A DNA stretch of 50,925 nt from Mesotaenium endlicherianum (taxonomy: Eukaryota; Streptophyta; Zygnematophyceae; Zygnematales; Mesotaeniaceae): assembly GCA_009602735.1 (NCBI GenBank), contig WELA01006903.1, forward strand, positions 204,416 to 255,340. Direction: 5' to 3'. Position 1 is the first letter of the stretch. Every line of letters starts with the position of its first letter. The translations under genes and the position numbers were made by a program. The notes under the pieces were generated by a model. That model searched no databases. It saw only the letters and a program-made list of their open reading frames with translations, and had not been told where the DNA came from. This document shows positions 9,384 to 20,400 of this stretch, piece after piece.

Positions 9384-12300
9384 TCAACGCCCCTTTGGCA
9401 TTAGTCAAATGGTCTTTAAATTCCCAAGTGTCCCCTGAGGCATCGTAACCCTTCTATCAAATGAGGTACTTCATGACATATTTAGACGATCGACGGACCG
9501 AGCGCGCGTCTGAAATCTCCTCAACCTCATATTCCTTAGGGTCGCCGTCCCGGACAGCGGGGACCGGTCCCGGTTGGACAGGTAACCGACCTGTGAACAG
9601 TGTATCACCTTTGATGTATGGTTCCAGGAAGGAGACATTAAAGACCGGGTGACCCTTGTATTCGGCTGACATGTTCAGTTTGTAAGCATTCTGACCGACA
9701 CGACGCACCATCGAATGGGGACCGACCCAGACAGGGCCAAGCTTTTTGTTGACCACACCAGGGAGGTACAAGTGCTGAGAATGCAGTTTGACTAAATCGC
9801 CCTTAGAAATTGTCAGCTCCCGACGGTGTTGATTAGCGTATTTTTGTTGGTTTTCTTGGGCATTGTGCAGGTTTTGTTGGACTTCTGACAGGGTGTCAGC
9901 AAACTCCTGAGTTAACTGGAGGGAGATCGGACTGTCAATCCCTTCAGGGTGAGTTAAAGACTCCCCTAGCACATCTAAAGGAGACTTAGGGACTCTACCC
10001 AAGCTGAGTTCAAAAGAAGTCTTGCCCGTTGACGCGTGCACCGCGTTGTTGACCGCAAACTGCATTTGAGGCAACAGGTCATCCCAATTATCTTGTTTTT
10101 GGTTAATATATGCTCTCAGCACCTCTTGCAAAACTCGGTTAGTTCTTTCAGTCTGCCCATCAGTCTGAGGGTGGTTAGCTGTGGTGAGCAACTGTTTGAC
10201 TCCCATTAACCCCATTAAAGCTCTCCAGGACTTATAGGTAAATTCTGAGTCTCTATTTGAGATGATATTAGAGGGGAGCCCATGTTGGCATATTACATGG
10301 TTGTAGAGCTGCCTTGCTGTTTTGAGTGCAGTCATTTTGACAGTTGTGGGGATTAAAATGACCATTTTTGTCAGTTTATCCATGACTACCAGTATTGAAT
10401 CATGCCCATTGGCAGTTCTTGGTAGTGTGACCACCCAGTCCATGGATATAGTTTCCCAGCGTCCAGTGGGGATGGGAAGTGTTTGCAAGAGACCTCCCGG
10501 TGGTGTGTGCCTAGACTTGTTTTTTTGACACTGATCACAAGACTTCACATATTTCAAGACCTCCCGGGGCAACCCCTCCCAATGATAATGTTTTGCCAGT
10601 TGGCCAACAGTTTTGGCCTGCCCCAAATGCCCACCCAGTAAACTGTCATGCGCTTGACTCAGTAAGGGAGACCTTATTTCCAAGTTATTAGGAATGACCA
10701 GCTTCAGCCTTCCTGAAGTGGTTTCAGTCACCCAGACCCCTGCTTTAAGCCGGTACCCGAGTGCAGTAGCACGACACACACCAGTAGTGGGGCTGGGCTC
10801 AAATGTTGGGTCAGAAAGGTAGGCTTTCCTAAGTTGTTCAAGGAAGGACTTTTTCACCTTTAGTGAAGTGAGTGCACACAGGACTTTATCTACAGCATGC
10901 TGACTAAAGTTCCTTTCTTGCAAGTCAGGTCTTCTAGAGAGTGCATCAGCAGGATTCAACTTCCCTGGTTTGTAGTCGATCTGGACTTGGAACTGCTCCA
11001 GCATCTGGCTCCAGCGGTTCTCCCTCCTCGACAGCTTGGACTTCTTCTGAAAGTGGGTCAGAGCTAGATGATCTGTAATCACCTTAAAAGCTTTACCATG
11101 TAAGTATGCTCTCCACTGTTTGAGTACATGAATGATAGCTAGCAGCTCTTTATCATGCACTGAGTAATTAATCTCCGCTGGATTAAATTTCATAGACTCA
11201 TACAACACAGGATGCCACTCCTGCCGTACCTTACCATCCTTTGTGGTTTTGTCAGCAGGCTGCAACAAAATAGCACCCATGGCAAAATCAGAGGCATCAG
11301 TAACCACCTGCACCGGTTTGCTGGGGTCATACACGGCTAGCACTGGGGCAGAACAAAGGGCATCTTTAAGGGTCTGGAAGGCAGCCTGCTGCTCTTCCCC
11401 CCACACATACCCGATGTCTTTCTTAGTAAGGTCAGTCAGTTTACTGGCCTTTGTGGAATAATTCTCAATAAATCTCCTATAGTAGTTAGCCAACCCGAGG
11501 AAGGATCTAACTTCAGAGACAGACTGTGGTACTGGCCAGTCCCTTATGGTCTGGACTTTCTTAGGATCCACACTGATGCCCTCTTTACTGACAACGTGGC
11601 CTAAGAATTCAATACTTTCCTTAAAGAAATCACACTTGCTCATTTTAGCATACAAGTGATTTTTCCGCAGAGTGTCCAGCACTTTCTTTAAGTGTTCAGT
11701 GTGCTGAGCTTCATCTTTAGAGAAAATTAAAATATCATCCAGGAAAACTTGCACAAACTTATCCAAATAAGGTCTGAAAATGTCATTCATAGCACCCATA
11801 AAGGTAGCAGGAGCATTAGTCAGTCCAAATGGCATCACGTTGAACTCATAGTGTCCATAACGTGTGCGGAAAGCAGTCTTGTGTTCATCCCCCTCAGCAA
11901 TTCTGATTTGATGATAACCACTCTTGAGATCTATCTTACTGAACACCTTAGCGCCAGACAGGGTATCAAGCAAGTCCTCGATTCTGGGTAAAGCATACTT
12001 GTTCTTTACTGTAATTCTGTTCAGGGCTCTGTAATCCACACACATCCGCATACTGCCATCCTTTTTCTTAACAAATAGGATAGGTGCGCCGTACGGTGAT
12101 TTACTGGGAGAAATGTAACCATTTTCCTCCAGCTCTGCAATCTGTGTTTTCAACTCCTCGCTCTCCAAATAAGACAAGCCATAAGTGCGTTGCCAGGGTG
12201 GCTGGCTACCAGGTAATAGATCAATCCTATGATCTACTTCCCTTTTAGGGGGTAGTCCTGGAGGCATGTTAAACACATCAGTGTACTGAGCAACAATTTT

Positions 12301-13176
12301 TGCAGCAGTAGGGTGCTCCGGAGGGCTTACCTTTTTCTCAACCACTTCTTCAGGTTGAGGAGGTACCTCTCTTAGCAGCAGACAGAACATTCTGTCTTCC
12401 TTCTGGTTCCAGCTTTTGACGAACTCCATTGCATTCAGCAACTTGCATCCTTCTGGAAGCCTCTTCTTTTCCTTCATTTGCCATCCACACAGGACAAGAG
12501 GAAGAGCACTGGTGGGTGCCAAGTCAGTCTGCCCATCACTGGCTCCTCTCACTTTAACTGTACCTCTGCTCCAACACACTTCAGCTTGATGTCTATTAAG
12601 CCAGGACCTGCCTAGCACGAGATCATAAAAGCCAGTGTTGAGTACCTCAAATGTAAGCGTTTCAGTTAGAACTGCAATGCCAGAACCTAACTGGACCTCA
12701 ATAGGCTTGGTTATAACTCCTCCCGGGATACTTGAGGCATCTCCAAGGAATATTTTTCTATTCCCTTGGGTGACAGTAGGCAGCCTTAGCCGCTTAACTA
12801 AGTCCTTGTGAATAAAAGTATGTGACGCCCCTCCGTCAACAAATGCCCTCACCTTCCTACCTGCAATCATGCAATGCAGTAGGATAGGGGGGACTGTCTT
12901 TTCCTGACTTTCGCATTGTTCTCCTGACGTAGCAAAGAAATGTTGGACATCAGGTGGAACAAGAGCATCCAGAGTGTGCACTCTCTGGACGTCTATATTA
13001 CTGATGGTCTCCTTTATCTGTTTGTCAGGCATGCATAGTGAATCCAGTTCAGCAGGACCCATAATACCTGCTACGAGGGCAGCTAGTGACGACTCACTAT
13101 CTCTAGCATCCTCACAGTCAGTAGACTGGATTACTGACTGTTGCTGTCTTTTAAAGGCTGGTCTTTTCTCTCGACC
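9384..13176 (-). pseudogene. pol: Pol of unit 1 (chimeric X/Y), two stops in the chromodomain and altered integrase site
   Basis: Above about 10757 the protein is essentially the Y-type Pol: protease [33 protein letters not shown] and FLDDILIF, and RNase H. Below that point it is a diverged X-type integrase and C-terminus. The frame ends at 9457 at KYVMKYLI because two adjacent codons, Arg and Trp in the Y copies ([14 protein letters not shown]), are TGA and TAG here. That removes most of the chromodomain, whose remnant continues to about 9384. The second catalytic Asp of integrase (ISDRDSKF in Y) reads ISNRDSEF. This unit is therefore predicted to be unable to integrate itself. Confidence 0.9.
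13114..13155 (-). promoter_or_regulatory. -1 ribosomal frameshift signal gag/pol, unit 1
   Basis: On the minus strand in the gag frame (CCT TTA AAA GAC) the heptamer TTTAAAA (13149-13155) fits X-XXY-YYZ. It is followed by a 7-base spacer and a perfect 10-bp inverted repeat (ACAGTCAGTA and TACTGACTGT) with an 8-base loop. The gag TAA at 13131-13133 lies at the stem-loop. Pol is open in the -1 frame from 13176. Confidence 0.85.
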
Positions 13177-14609
13177 TTAGGCAGGTGCTTGACCGGACAC
13201 TGTTCTCTGTAGTGGCCTTTCTGCTGACAATGGTAGCAAGTAGATTTTGCTGAGGCTGGTCTCGGCTTAGTCCTACCACCACCCCTTCCATAGCCACCTC
13301 GAGAGGGACCACCTCTACCTCTAGACTGAATAGCATTGTACTCATACTCATATTCATCACCCTGATTATCCTCAGCCTGGTCTCCTTCAACTGCATTGTA
13401 GGAACCGTGGGGCTTTTTGACAATCTTAGACACCAAAGCGTTACTCTGGCGCTTGTGATTGAACTGCTGCTGATCCCAGGCGTCAGCATCCTGGATCAAG
13501 TCAGCCAGTTTCTCATACTTTTTCTCAGCAAAATGACCAGAGACCTCGGATTTCAAGCCATACCTGAAGTATGCTATCCTATACCGTTCTGGCAAATCAG
13601 GCTGCTTCATCATGTTCTCTTGGAACTTTTGAGCAAACTCAGCAACTGAAGTGGTCTGCTTCAGTGTCAGGGAGATCATCGCATAGATAGCTTTCTCCTG
13701 CTGGTTGATGACATCAAACTTCTCATGCAACTTCTCGACAAACTCTACCCACGTAGGGTCACCGAGTTGCCGAGCCTTACGCTCTTCCTTCCAGTAAAGC
13801 CACCAGTCTGCGGCACTGCCTTTCAGTAGCGCACCGGTGTGCCTGACCTTCTCGTAATCTTGCAGTTCTGGGTAGTTCTCCAGCCACTGCTCAACATCCG
13901 CGAGAAACTTGATCAGGTAATATTTTCTGTTTCCCTCAGGATCATAGTCCTGGGGAGGTTTCGGCTTGGGCTTACTAGGCCCTCGGCCACCACCACTAGT
14001 GGTGTGAGACCCCAGTTGGTCTCTGTCCCGGAGTAGGGACATTATGATTCTTTTGTCCTCCTGCTGGGACTGATACATGGTCGCCATTTGCGACTGCATC
14101 TGAACGAACAATGCTCCCAAGTCTACATTTTGGGGTGGTAGATTAGCAAATGCAGCAGCAGCATTGGCATCTACTCGCTGAGTAGTGTCCTCAACAATCC
14201 CTCTTGCTCCTGCAGCAGCAATTCCTGCCGCATTCAGCCGGTCACGTATTTGACCTAGGGGTACATTGAGTTGTACGGCAGGAGGTGGGTTCAGAACATT
14301 GGCCCTTGATGCCATAAGTTCTTCAACAGTGCGCTCGTCAGCTGGCTGTCCTTCCCTCCTTTGTATATCTTCAGCGGCCTTTGCTACTTGTTCAGCTTCT
14401 AGTCTGGCTATCTCCTCCTCAGCTTGCTGAGCTGCGACTGAGGCAATAGCAGCTGCCTCATCTGCAGCCTCCCTAGCTGCAGTATCCGCTACTGCTTCCG
14501 AATAGGTACGGTTTCCCGCTACATGGCTTTCCGCCTGGTTTTCGACATTCTCGTTATCCTGGTTCTCCATGTCTCGGGAGTTGCTAGTTTGAGACCTTGT
14601 CCTTACCAT
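13131..14609 (-). CDS. gag: Gag of unit 1
   Basis: This 492-aa Gag appears identical at protein level to the unit 3 Gag and to the first 492 residues of unit 2. An Ala/Glu-rich helical N-terminus (about residues 35-95) precedes a retrotransposon capsid domain ([31 protein letters not shown], then [10 protein letters not shown]). A Gly/Arg box ([18 protein letters not shown]) follows, and a CCHC knuckle [14 protein letters not shown] lies near the end. It assembles the particle and binds RNA. The ATG overlaps ATGGTAAGG, which also fits a 5' splice-site consensus. Confidence 0.95.
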   Translation of the reverse strand: MVRTRSQTSNSRDMENQDNENVENQAESHVAGNRTYSEAVADTAAREAADEAAAIASVAAQQAEEEIARLEAEQVAKAAEDIQRREGQPADERTVEELMASRANVLNPPPAVQLNVPLGQIRDRLNAAGIAAAGARGIVEDTTQRVDANAAAAFANLPPQNVDLGALFVQMQSQMATMYQSQQEDKRIIMSLLRDRDQLGSHTTSGGGRGPSKPKPKPPQDYDPEGNRKYYLIKFLADVEQWLENYPELQDYEKVRHTGALLKGSAADWWLYWKEERKARQLGDPTWVEFVEKLHEKFDVINQQEKAIYAMISLTLKQTTSVAEFAQKFQENMMKQPDLPERYRIAYFRYGLKSEVSGHFAEKKYEKLADLIQDADAWDQQQFNHKRQSNALVSKIVKKPHGSYNAVEGDQAEDNQGDEYEYEYNAIQSRGRGGPSRGGYGRGGGRTKPRPASAKSTCYHCQQKGHYREQCPVKHLPKVERKDQPLKDSNSQ

Positions 14610-14630
14610 ACAAAGAAGACTGTGATAACT

Positions 14631-14642
14631 GCTCCGATACCA
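14631..14642 (-). other. Primer-binding site, unit 1
   Basis: The minus strand TGGTATCGGAGC is one base inside LTR2 and complementary to the initiator tRNA-Met 3' end with one mismatch. Confidence 0.85.
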
Positions 14643-14643
14643 C

Positions 14644-15363
14644 TGAAATGAATCGACTTACCAAATAGGCGATTAACAATTAATAAAGATCTTTATATCA
14701 GCAAGTAATCTTTATGGTAATTTCCGTTAACTGGTTAAACGGCAAAGGACAATACACTAGCAGTGAATAATACTCGTAAGTCAAATGCGAGTAAACTAGC
14801 ATCAATAATGCAAATCAGTAAACTCATACATAAGCAAGGTTAGAAGACAGTGCGTATCAATGGCTTCTCGCCTTGGATTCAGATCTCTCTCAGTAAGCTG
14901 TACAAGAGAGTTGGCCTCGTTTCCGAATGCCGAACTCGAGAGCAATGCCTAGCATATGTACATGGAATGAGTTTACTGTTCAACGGTCAGTGCGATGGCA
15001 CCGCCTACCCGGGAGTTAACCACGTTGGTAGGACCTCGGTTAACCAAATCCACCGCCATCTCCCATCATCCCGAATAGCCATCCATCATGGGGATGTCAT
15101 CTGGCCATTCATCTAGCAGGTGGTACTTAGATGCATATCAAGGCAGTTCGCTGCTACCGAGCACGGAAGTCAGCTGGCTGTCAAAGAATGTGTCAGCAAG
15201 CTGACTTAAGTTGACTTCAGCCTGCTGCTTTTGGCCGAGTCATTAAACTGATAATTATGTAAAGTCCAGCAGACTGACTATTAACTAAAGTTCAGCAGGC
15301 TGAACTTAATTAACTATTATATTTAAATGAATATTATATCCACTAATATACTGATTCATTACA
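14644..15363 (-). repeat. Family B LTR2 (subfamily Y)
   Basis: This 720-bp LTR has the same ends as LTR1. It carries GATAATTATGTAAAGTCC where LTR1 and LTR4 have GATATTAAATATTAAGTCC. It serves both as the 5' LTR of unit 1 and the 3' LTR of unit 2. The minus strand contains GGTAAGT (U5 donor candidate) near 14656 and the palindrome ATAAAGATCTTTAT near 14688. Confidence 0.95.
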
Positions 15364-15365
15364 AT

Positions 15366-15378
15366 CCCTCCAACTTAA
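15366..15378 (-). other. Terminal polypurine tract, unit 2
   Basis: The minus strand TTAAGTTGGAGGG adjoins LTR2. Confidence 0.8.
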
Positions 15379-15476
15379 CTTGTTGTCGCCTCGACAACAT
15401 TAAACTGCAGAAATTTTAAATAAGGGAACTGAACCTGACCAGCCTCCCTTACTGACTGCCTCTTCAGCGTGTCACC

Positions 15477-17153
15477 TTAAGGGGTTGTTCCTGGGGCTTC
15501 AGGGTCAGGAGACGGAGATCTGGACCTAGATCTGGACAGCCCTCTAGGTCTGTCAGCTGGCCTTCTAAAGAACCCTGTTTGCTCTAAAGTTGGCCCTCGA
15601 GGAGAACGGAGGATGGTGGCCTGCTCTTCAACCACTTGGGTGTTGATTCCCACATAGACAGGCATTCCAGTAGGATGCTGAAATACATTGGCTAGAGGTA
15701 CATGCCCCTGAGCGGAGGGGGAGGCTGGCATACCTCTGGCCCACCCGCGTGTCCCTCTTCTGGCACCCCTGTCCTCTGGGGATTTCTGTCTGTGTCTGCT
15801 GCCCAGTACAGTCAGATCAGCTTCTTCCCCTGCTTGGGCAGGTGGGCTGGGGGAGCGAGCGCGGGGTCCAGTTGTCGCCATAACGGGGATCACATTCCAA
15901 ACACCTGATCGTGGTTCTTTAGGAAGCGCCCCTGCCTGTCCCTGGGTATCCTGAGTACCTGCTGCTGATGCTTCTCCTCTGCCTTGTTCTTCTTCCTCAT
16001 CCTCCTCATCCTCCTCCTCGGAGAGAGTAGGGGTCTCGTCCACTAAGTCGTCCTGCTCCCTAGTAGACATGGAGTAGTCTACCGACCTCCCTTTCTTAGG
16101 GCGCGCTGGAGGTTGCTTGGCCTTCAGCCTACTGATATCTATCCGGCCTGCATTCTTTGCCCATTTGACAAAGGCATGCTTTCCCTTAGAGAAGTACTCT
16201 CTTCCCCTCCTCCTATGTTCCTTGGTCTCTGCATTCATATTGCTCAGGCATCCATTCAGCCTGGGGTCCCAAGGGGCAATGTGAGGTGGTAGGATGAGAT
16301 AGCCGTCTAGGCCATAGTGGAAGTCATCCGGTTGGGCTCGGTCACACTCCTGCTTCTTATTTGTGACGGTCATCCACCTCCAGTCTGTTGGCTGCTGGTA
16401 GTACTGGGGTCCGTGCTCAGCCTTCCTCAGTTTACACGGGAACCAGTGGGGAGAGAACATCTGCTGTCCTGCTTCCCTGGCCAAGTACTCCCAGCTCCTT
16501 CTCTCAACTTCATTGTAAGCTGGCAGGAGTGTGAGGTAGAATACCGTATCCTTAAAGCTATCGGGCCGCATGCTCACCATCCGGATGAGTCTCTGATCTC
16601 CCACTATTCCCGGTATGGGGACCGGCTTGTCCTCTGAATCATCTGCGAGATACCGGGCCTGCTCTGCTGTATAGCCCACCATCTTAGCATAATCTTCGTA
16701 AAGGACCACGCCGGTGTGTGTCTCGATGTACCTGTCCAGTGCTGTAGCTCCTTCCTTCTGTAGCAGTGTTGTCTGTTCCAGCCTGTTGATCTCCTGGGCT
16801 GCCAGCAATGCTTCCTTCAGGTTATCGAAGTTTTGGCCACCCACCACAGTATACCTGTAAGTGGCCAAGCTCTTCTGTCTGTCCGCTTCAATCTTTTTTC
16901 TTTTCTCCTCTTCTGCCGCTGCCGCTTCTTCTTGCTGTTTCTTCTGTCTCTCCTCCTCAGCCTTCCTGAGGTTTTCCGCTTCCTGATCCTTCTTCCTCTG
17001 TGCCTCTTCTGCCGCCTCTTGTTGTTTGCGGACCCTTTCTTGTTCTCTCCTGGTGAGGGACGTCGCCGCCAGCTCCTTCTGGTATTGCTCCATTGTCCTC
17101 CTGGCTTCTTCTGCCTTGCGCTTTCTGTCCTCCTTTTGTGTGGTGGGCGCCAT
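15477..17153 (-). CDS. ORF3, unrecognised 558-aa protein in the env position, unit 2
   Basis: I do not recognise the family. From the ATG at 17153 (MAPTTQKEDRKR) the first hundred residues are an uninterrupted Lys/Glu/Arg/Gln/Ala coiled coil. A central part, from SLATYRYTVVGGQNFDNL to about residue 370, is rich in aromatics and Trp (PHWFPCKLRKAEHGP, TDWRWMTVTNKKQECD) and looks globular. An acidic run (SEEEDEEDEEEEQ) follows, then a Pro/Ser/Arg-rich disordered tail with an RS block (LSRSRSRSPSPDPE). No signal peptide or membrane segment is visible, so it is not a classical envelope. It lies between pol and the 3' LTR in the same strand. Two upstream start codons (TTG at 17177, ATG at 17162) are possible, but 17153 directly follows a predicted splice acceptor. 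A role as an accessory nucleic-acid-binding or structural protein is only a guess. Confidence 0.85.
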   Translation of the reverse strand: MAPTTQKEDRKRKAEEARRTMEQYQKELAATSLTRREQERVRKQQEAAEEAQRKKDQEAENLRKAEEERQKKQQEEAAAAEEEKRKKIEADRQKSLATYRYTVVGGQNFDNLKEALLAAQEINRLEQTTLLQKEGATALDRYIETHTGVVLYEDYAKMVGYTAEQARYLADDSEDKPVPIPGIVGDQRLIRMVSMRPDSFKDTVFYLTLLPAYNEVERRSWEYLAREAGQQMFSPHWFPCKLRKAEHGPQYYQQPTDWRWMTVTNKKQECDRAQPDDFHYGLDGYLILPPHIAPWDPRLNGCLSNMNAETKEHRRRGREYFSKGKHAFVKWAKNAGRIDISRLKAKQPPARPKKGRSVDYSMSTREQDDLVDETPTLSEEEDEEDEEEEQGRGEASAAGTQDTQGQAGALPKEPRSGVWNVIPVMATTGPRARSPSPPAQAGEEADLTVLGSRHRQKSPEDRGARRGTRGWARGMPASPSAQGHVPLANVFQHPTGMPVYVGINTQVVEEQATILRSPRGPTLEQTGFFRRPADRPRGLSRSRSRSPSPDPEAPGTTP

Positions 17154-17154
17154 C

Positions 17155-17184
17155 CTGCACATGTAACCAGGGCACAAGTTAGTA
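17155..17184 (-). promoter_or_regulatory. Predicted branch site and 3' splice acceptor before ORF3, unit 2
   Basis: TACTAAC on the minus strand at 17178-17184 is followed 20 bases later by CAG (17155-17157), then G and the ORF3 ATG. The spacing is normal for a eukaryotic 3' splice site. Confidence 0.55.
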
Positions 17185-17359
17185 GGATATGGACCTTTGT
17201 CATAGGGATTGCAGGAAGTATGTTAGTATTTAGTATAGTGGCTTCGCTGCTGTTTACCTTACAGGATGATTGCTAAAAGTTGACGTAGTTGCGATGCGCT
17301 ACACATAAACGTATGAGTGTGTTTTTATCGCTCTCGCTCACTAACTGTCATATATTTTC

Positions 17360-17372
17360 CCCTCCAACTTAA
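17360..17372 (-). other. Central polypurine-tract-like sequence, unit 2
   Basis: The minus strand TTAAGTTGGAGGG, followed by GAAAATATATG, is an exact 13-base copy of the terminal tract and lies between pol and ORF3. Confidence 0.55.
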
Positions 17373-17420
17373 ATGGAGACAGGACCGCCTGTCACCTTCC
17401 CGTGTCAACTGAAATGACAG

Positions 17421-20400
17421 TTATGGAGGGACTCCAGCGGCCCGAAGGTGGAACCGTGTCAACGCCCCTTTGGCATTGGTCAAGTGGTCCTTAAACTCCC
17501 AAGTGTCCCCAGAGGCATCGTAACCCTTCCATCGAATGAGGTATTTCATGACATATTTAGACGATCGACGGACCGAGCGAGCGTCTAAAATCTCATCGAC
17601 CTCATATTCCTCAGGGTCGCCGTCCCGGACAGCGGGGACCGGTCCCGGTTGGACAGGGAACCGACCTGTGAACAGTGTATCACCTTTGATGTACGGTTCC
17701 AGGAAGGAGACATTAAAGACCGGGTGCCCCTTGTATTCAGCTGACATGTTCAGTTTGTAAGCATTCTGACCGACACGACGGACCACCGAATATGGACCGA
17801 CCCAGACAGGGCCAAGCTTTTTCTTGACCACACCAGGGAGGTACAGGTGCTGAGAATGCAGTTTGACTAAATCCCCCTTGGAAAATGTCAGTTCCCGACG
17901 GTGTTGATTAGCGTATTTTTGTTGGTTTTCTTGGGCCGTGTGCAAGTTTCGTTGGACTTCTGACAGGGTGTCAGCAAACTCCTGAGTTAACTGGAGGGAG
18001 ACCGGGTTGTCAATCCCTTCAGGGTGAGTTAAAGATTCCCCTAGCACATCTAGAGGAGACTTAGGGACTCTACCCAGGCTGAGTTCAAAAGGAGTTTTGC
18101 CCGTTGACGCGTGCACCGCACTGTTGACCGCAAACTGAATTTGAGGCAACAGGTCATCCCAATTATCTTGTTTTTGGTTAATATATGCTCTCAGCACCTC
18201 CTGCAGAACTCGGTTAGTTCTTTCAGTCTGCCCATCAGTCTGAGGGTGGTTTGCTGTGCTGAGCAGCTGTTTGACTCCCATTAACCCCATTAAAGCTCTC
18301 CAGAACTTAGAGGTGAATTTTGAGTCTCTGTCTGAGATGATATTAGAAGGGAGCCCATGTTGGCATACTACATGGTTGTAAAACTGTCTCGCTGTTTCGA
18401 GTGCAGTCACTTTGACAGTTGTGGGGATAAAAATGACCATTTTTGTCAGTTTATCCACGACTACCAGTATTGAATCATGCCCGTTGGCAGTTCTTGGTAG
18501 TGAGACCACCCAGTCCATGGATATAGTTTCCCAGCGTCCCGCTGGGATGGGTAGCGGTTGCAAGAGACCTCCGGGTGGTGTGTGCCGAGACTTATTTCTC
18601 TGACACTGGTCACAGGACTTGACATATTTCAAGACCTCCCGGGGTAACCCCTCCCAATGATAATGTTTTGCCAGTTTGCCAACAGTTTTGGCCTGCCCCA
18701 AATGTCCACCCAGGAGACTGTCATGAGCTTGACTCAGTAAGAGAGACCTTATTTCCAAGTTATTAGGAATGACCAGCTTCAGCCTGCCTGAAGTGGTTTC
18801 AGTCACCCAGACCCCTCCCTTGAGCTTATACCCGAGTGCAGTAGCACGACACACACCAGTAGTGGGGCTGGGCTCAAATGTTGGGTCAGAAAGGTAGGCT
18901 TTCCTAAGTTGTTCAAGGAAGGACTTTTTCACCTTTAGTGAAGTGAGTGCACACAGGACTTTATCTACAGCATGCTGACTAAAGTTCCTTTCTTGCAAGT
19001 CAGGTCTTCTAGAGAGTGCATCAGCAGGATTCAACTTCCCTGGTTTGTAGTCGATCTGGACTTGGAACTGCTCCAGCATCTGGCTCCAGCGGTTCTCCCT
19101 CCTCGACAGCTTGGACTTCTTCTGAAAGTGGGTCAGAGCTAGATGATCTGTAATCACCTTAAAAGCTTTACCATGTAAGTATGCTCTCCACTGTTTGAGT
19201 ACATGAATGATAGCTAGCAGCTCTTTATCATGCACTGAGTAATTAATCTCCGCTGGATTAAATTTCATAGACTCATACAACACAGGATGCCACTCCTGCC
19301 GTACCTTACCATCCTTTGTGGTTTTGTCAGCAGGCTGCAACAAAATAGCACCCATGGCAAAATCAGAGGCATCAGTAACCACCTGCACCGGTTTGCTGGG
19401 GTCATACACGGCTAGCACTGGGGCAGAACAAAGGGCATCTTTAAGGGTCTGGAAGGCAGCCTGCTGCTCTTCCCCCCACACATACCCGATGTCTTTCTTA
19501 GTAAGGTCAGTCAGTTTACTGGCCTTTGTGGAATAATTCTCAATAAATCTCCTATAGTAGTTAGCCAACCCGAGGAAGGATCTAACTTCAGAGACAGACT
19601 GTGGTACTGGCCAGTCCCTTATGGTCTGGACTTTCTTAGGATCCACACTGATGCCCTCTTTACTGACAACGTGGCCTAAGAATTCAATACTTTCCTTAAA
19701 GAAATCACACTTGCTCATTTTAGCATACAAGTGATTTTTCCGCAGAGTGTCCAGCACTTTCTTTAAGTGTTCAGTGTGCTGAGCTTCATCTTTAGAGAAA
19801 ATTAAAATATCATCCAGGAAAACTTGCACAAACTTATCCAAATAAGGTCTGAAAATGTCATTCATAGCACCCATAAAGGTAGCAGGAGCATTAGTCAGTC
19901 CAAATGGCATCACGTTGAACTCATAGTGTCCATAACGTGTGCGGAAAGCAGTCTTGTGTTCATCCCCCTCAGCAATTCTGATTTGATGATAACCACTCTT
20001 GAGATCTATCTTACTGAACACCTTAGCGCCAGACAGGGTATCAAGCAAGTCCTCGATTCTGGGTAAAGCATACTTGTTCTTTACTGTAATTCTGTTCAGG
20101 GCTCTGTAATCCACACACATCCGCATACTGCCATCCTTTTTCTTAACAAATAGGATAGGTGCGCCGTACGGTGATTTACTGGGAGAAATGTAACCATTTT
20201 GCTCCAGCTCTGCAATCTGTGTTTTCAACTTCTCGCTCTCCAAATAAGACAAGCCATAAGTGCGTTGCCAGGGTGGCTGGCTACCAGGTAATAGATCAAT
20301 CCTATGATCTACTTCCCTTTTAGGGGGTAATCCTGGAGGCATGTTAAATACATCAGTGTACTGAGCAACAATTTTTGCAGCAGTAGGGTGCTCCGGAGGG

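Noticed and set aside
16957..17175. Alternative-frame short ORF overlapping the start of ORF3
   Set aside because: It is a low-complexity shadow of the coiled-coil codons and has no feature of its own.
15477..17177. ORF3 as a retroviral-type envelope glycoprotein
   Set aside because: No signal peptide, no membrane segment and no furin-like site; the protein is charged and largely disordered.
16833..17276. Plus-strand Leu/Phe-rich frame opposite ORF3 (also at 8633 and 24907), looking like a membrane protein
   Set aside because: It is the antisense of the Lys/Glu coiled-coil region of ORF3; hydrophobicity is a codon artefact of the complementary strand.
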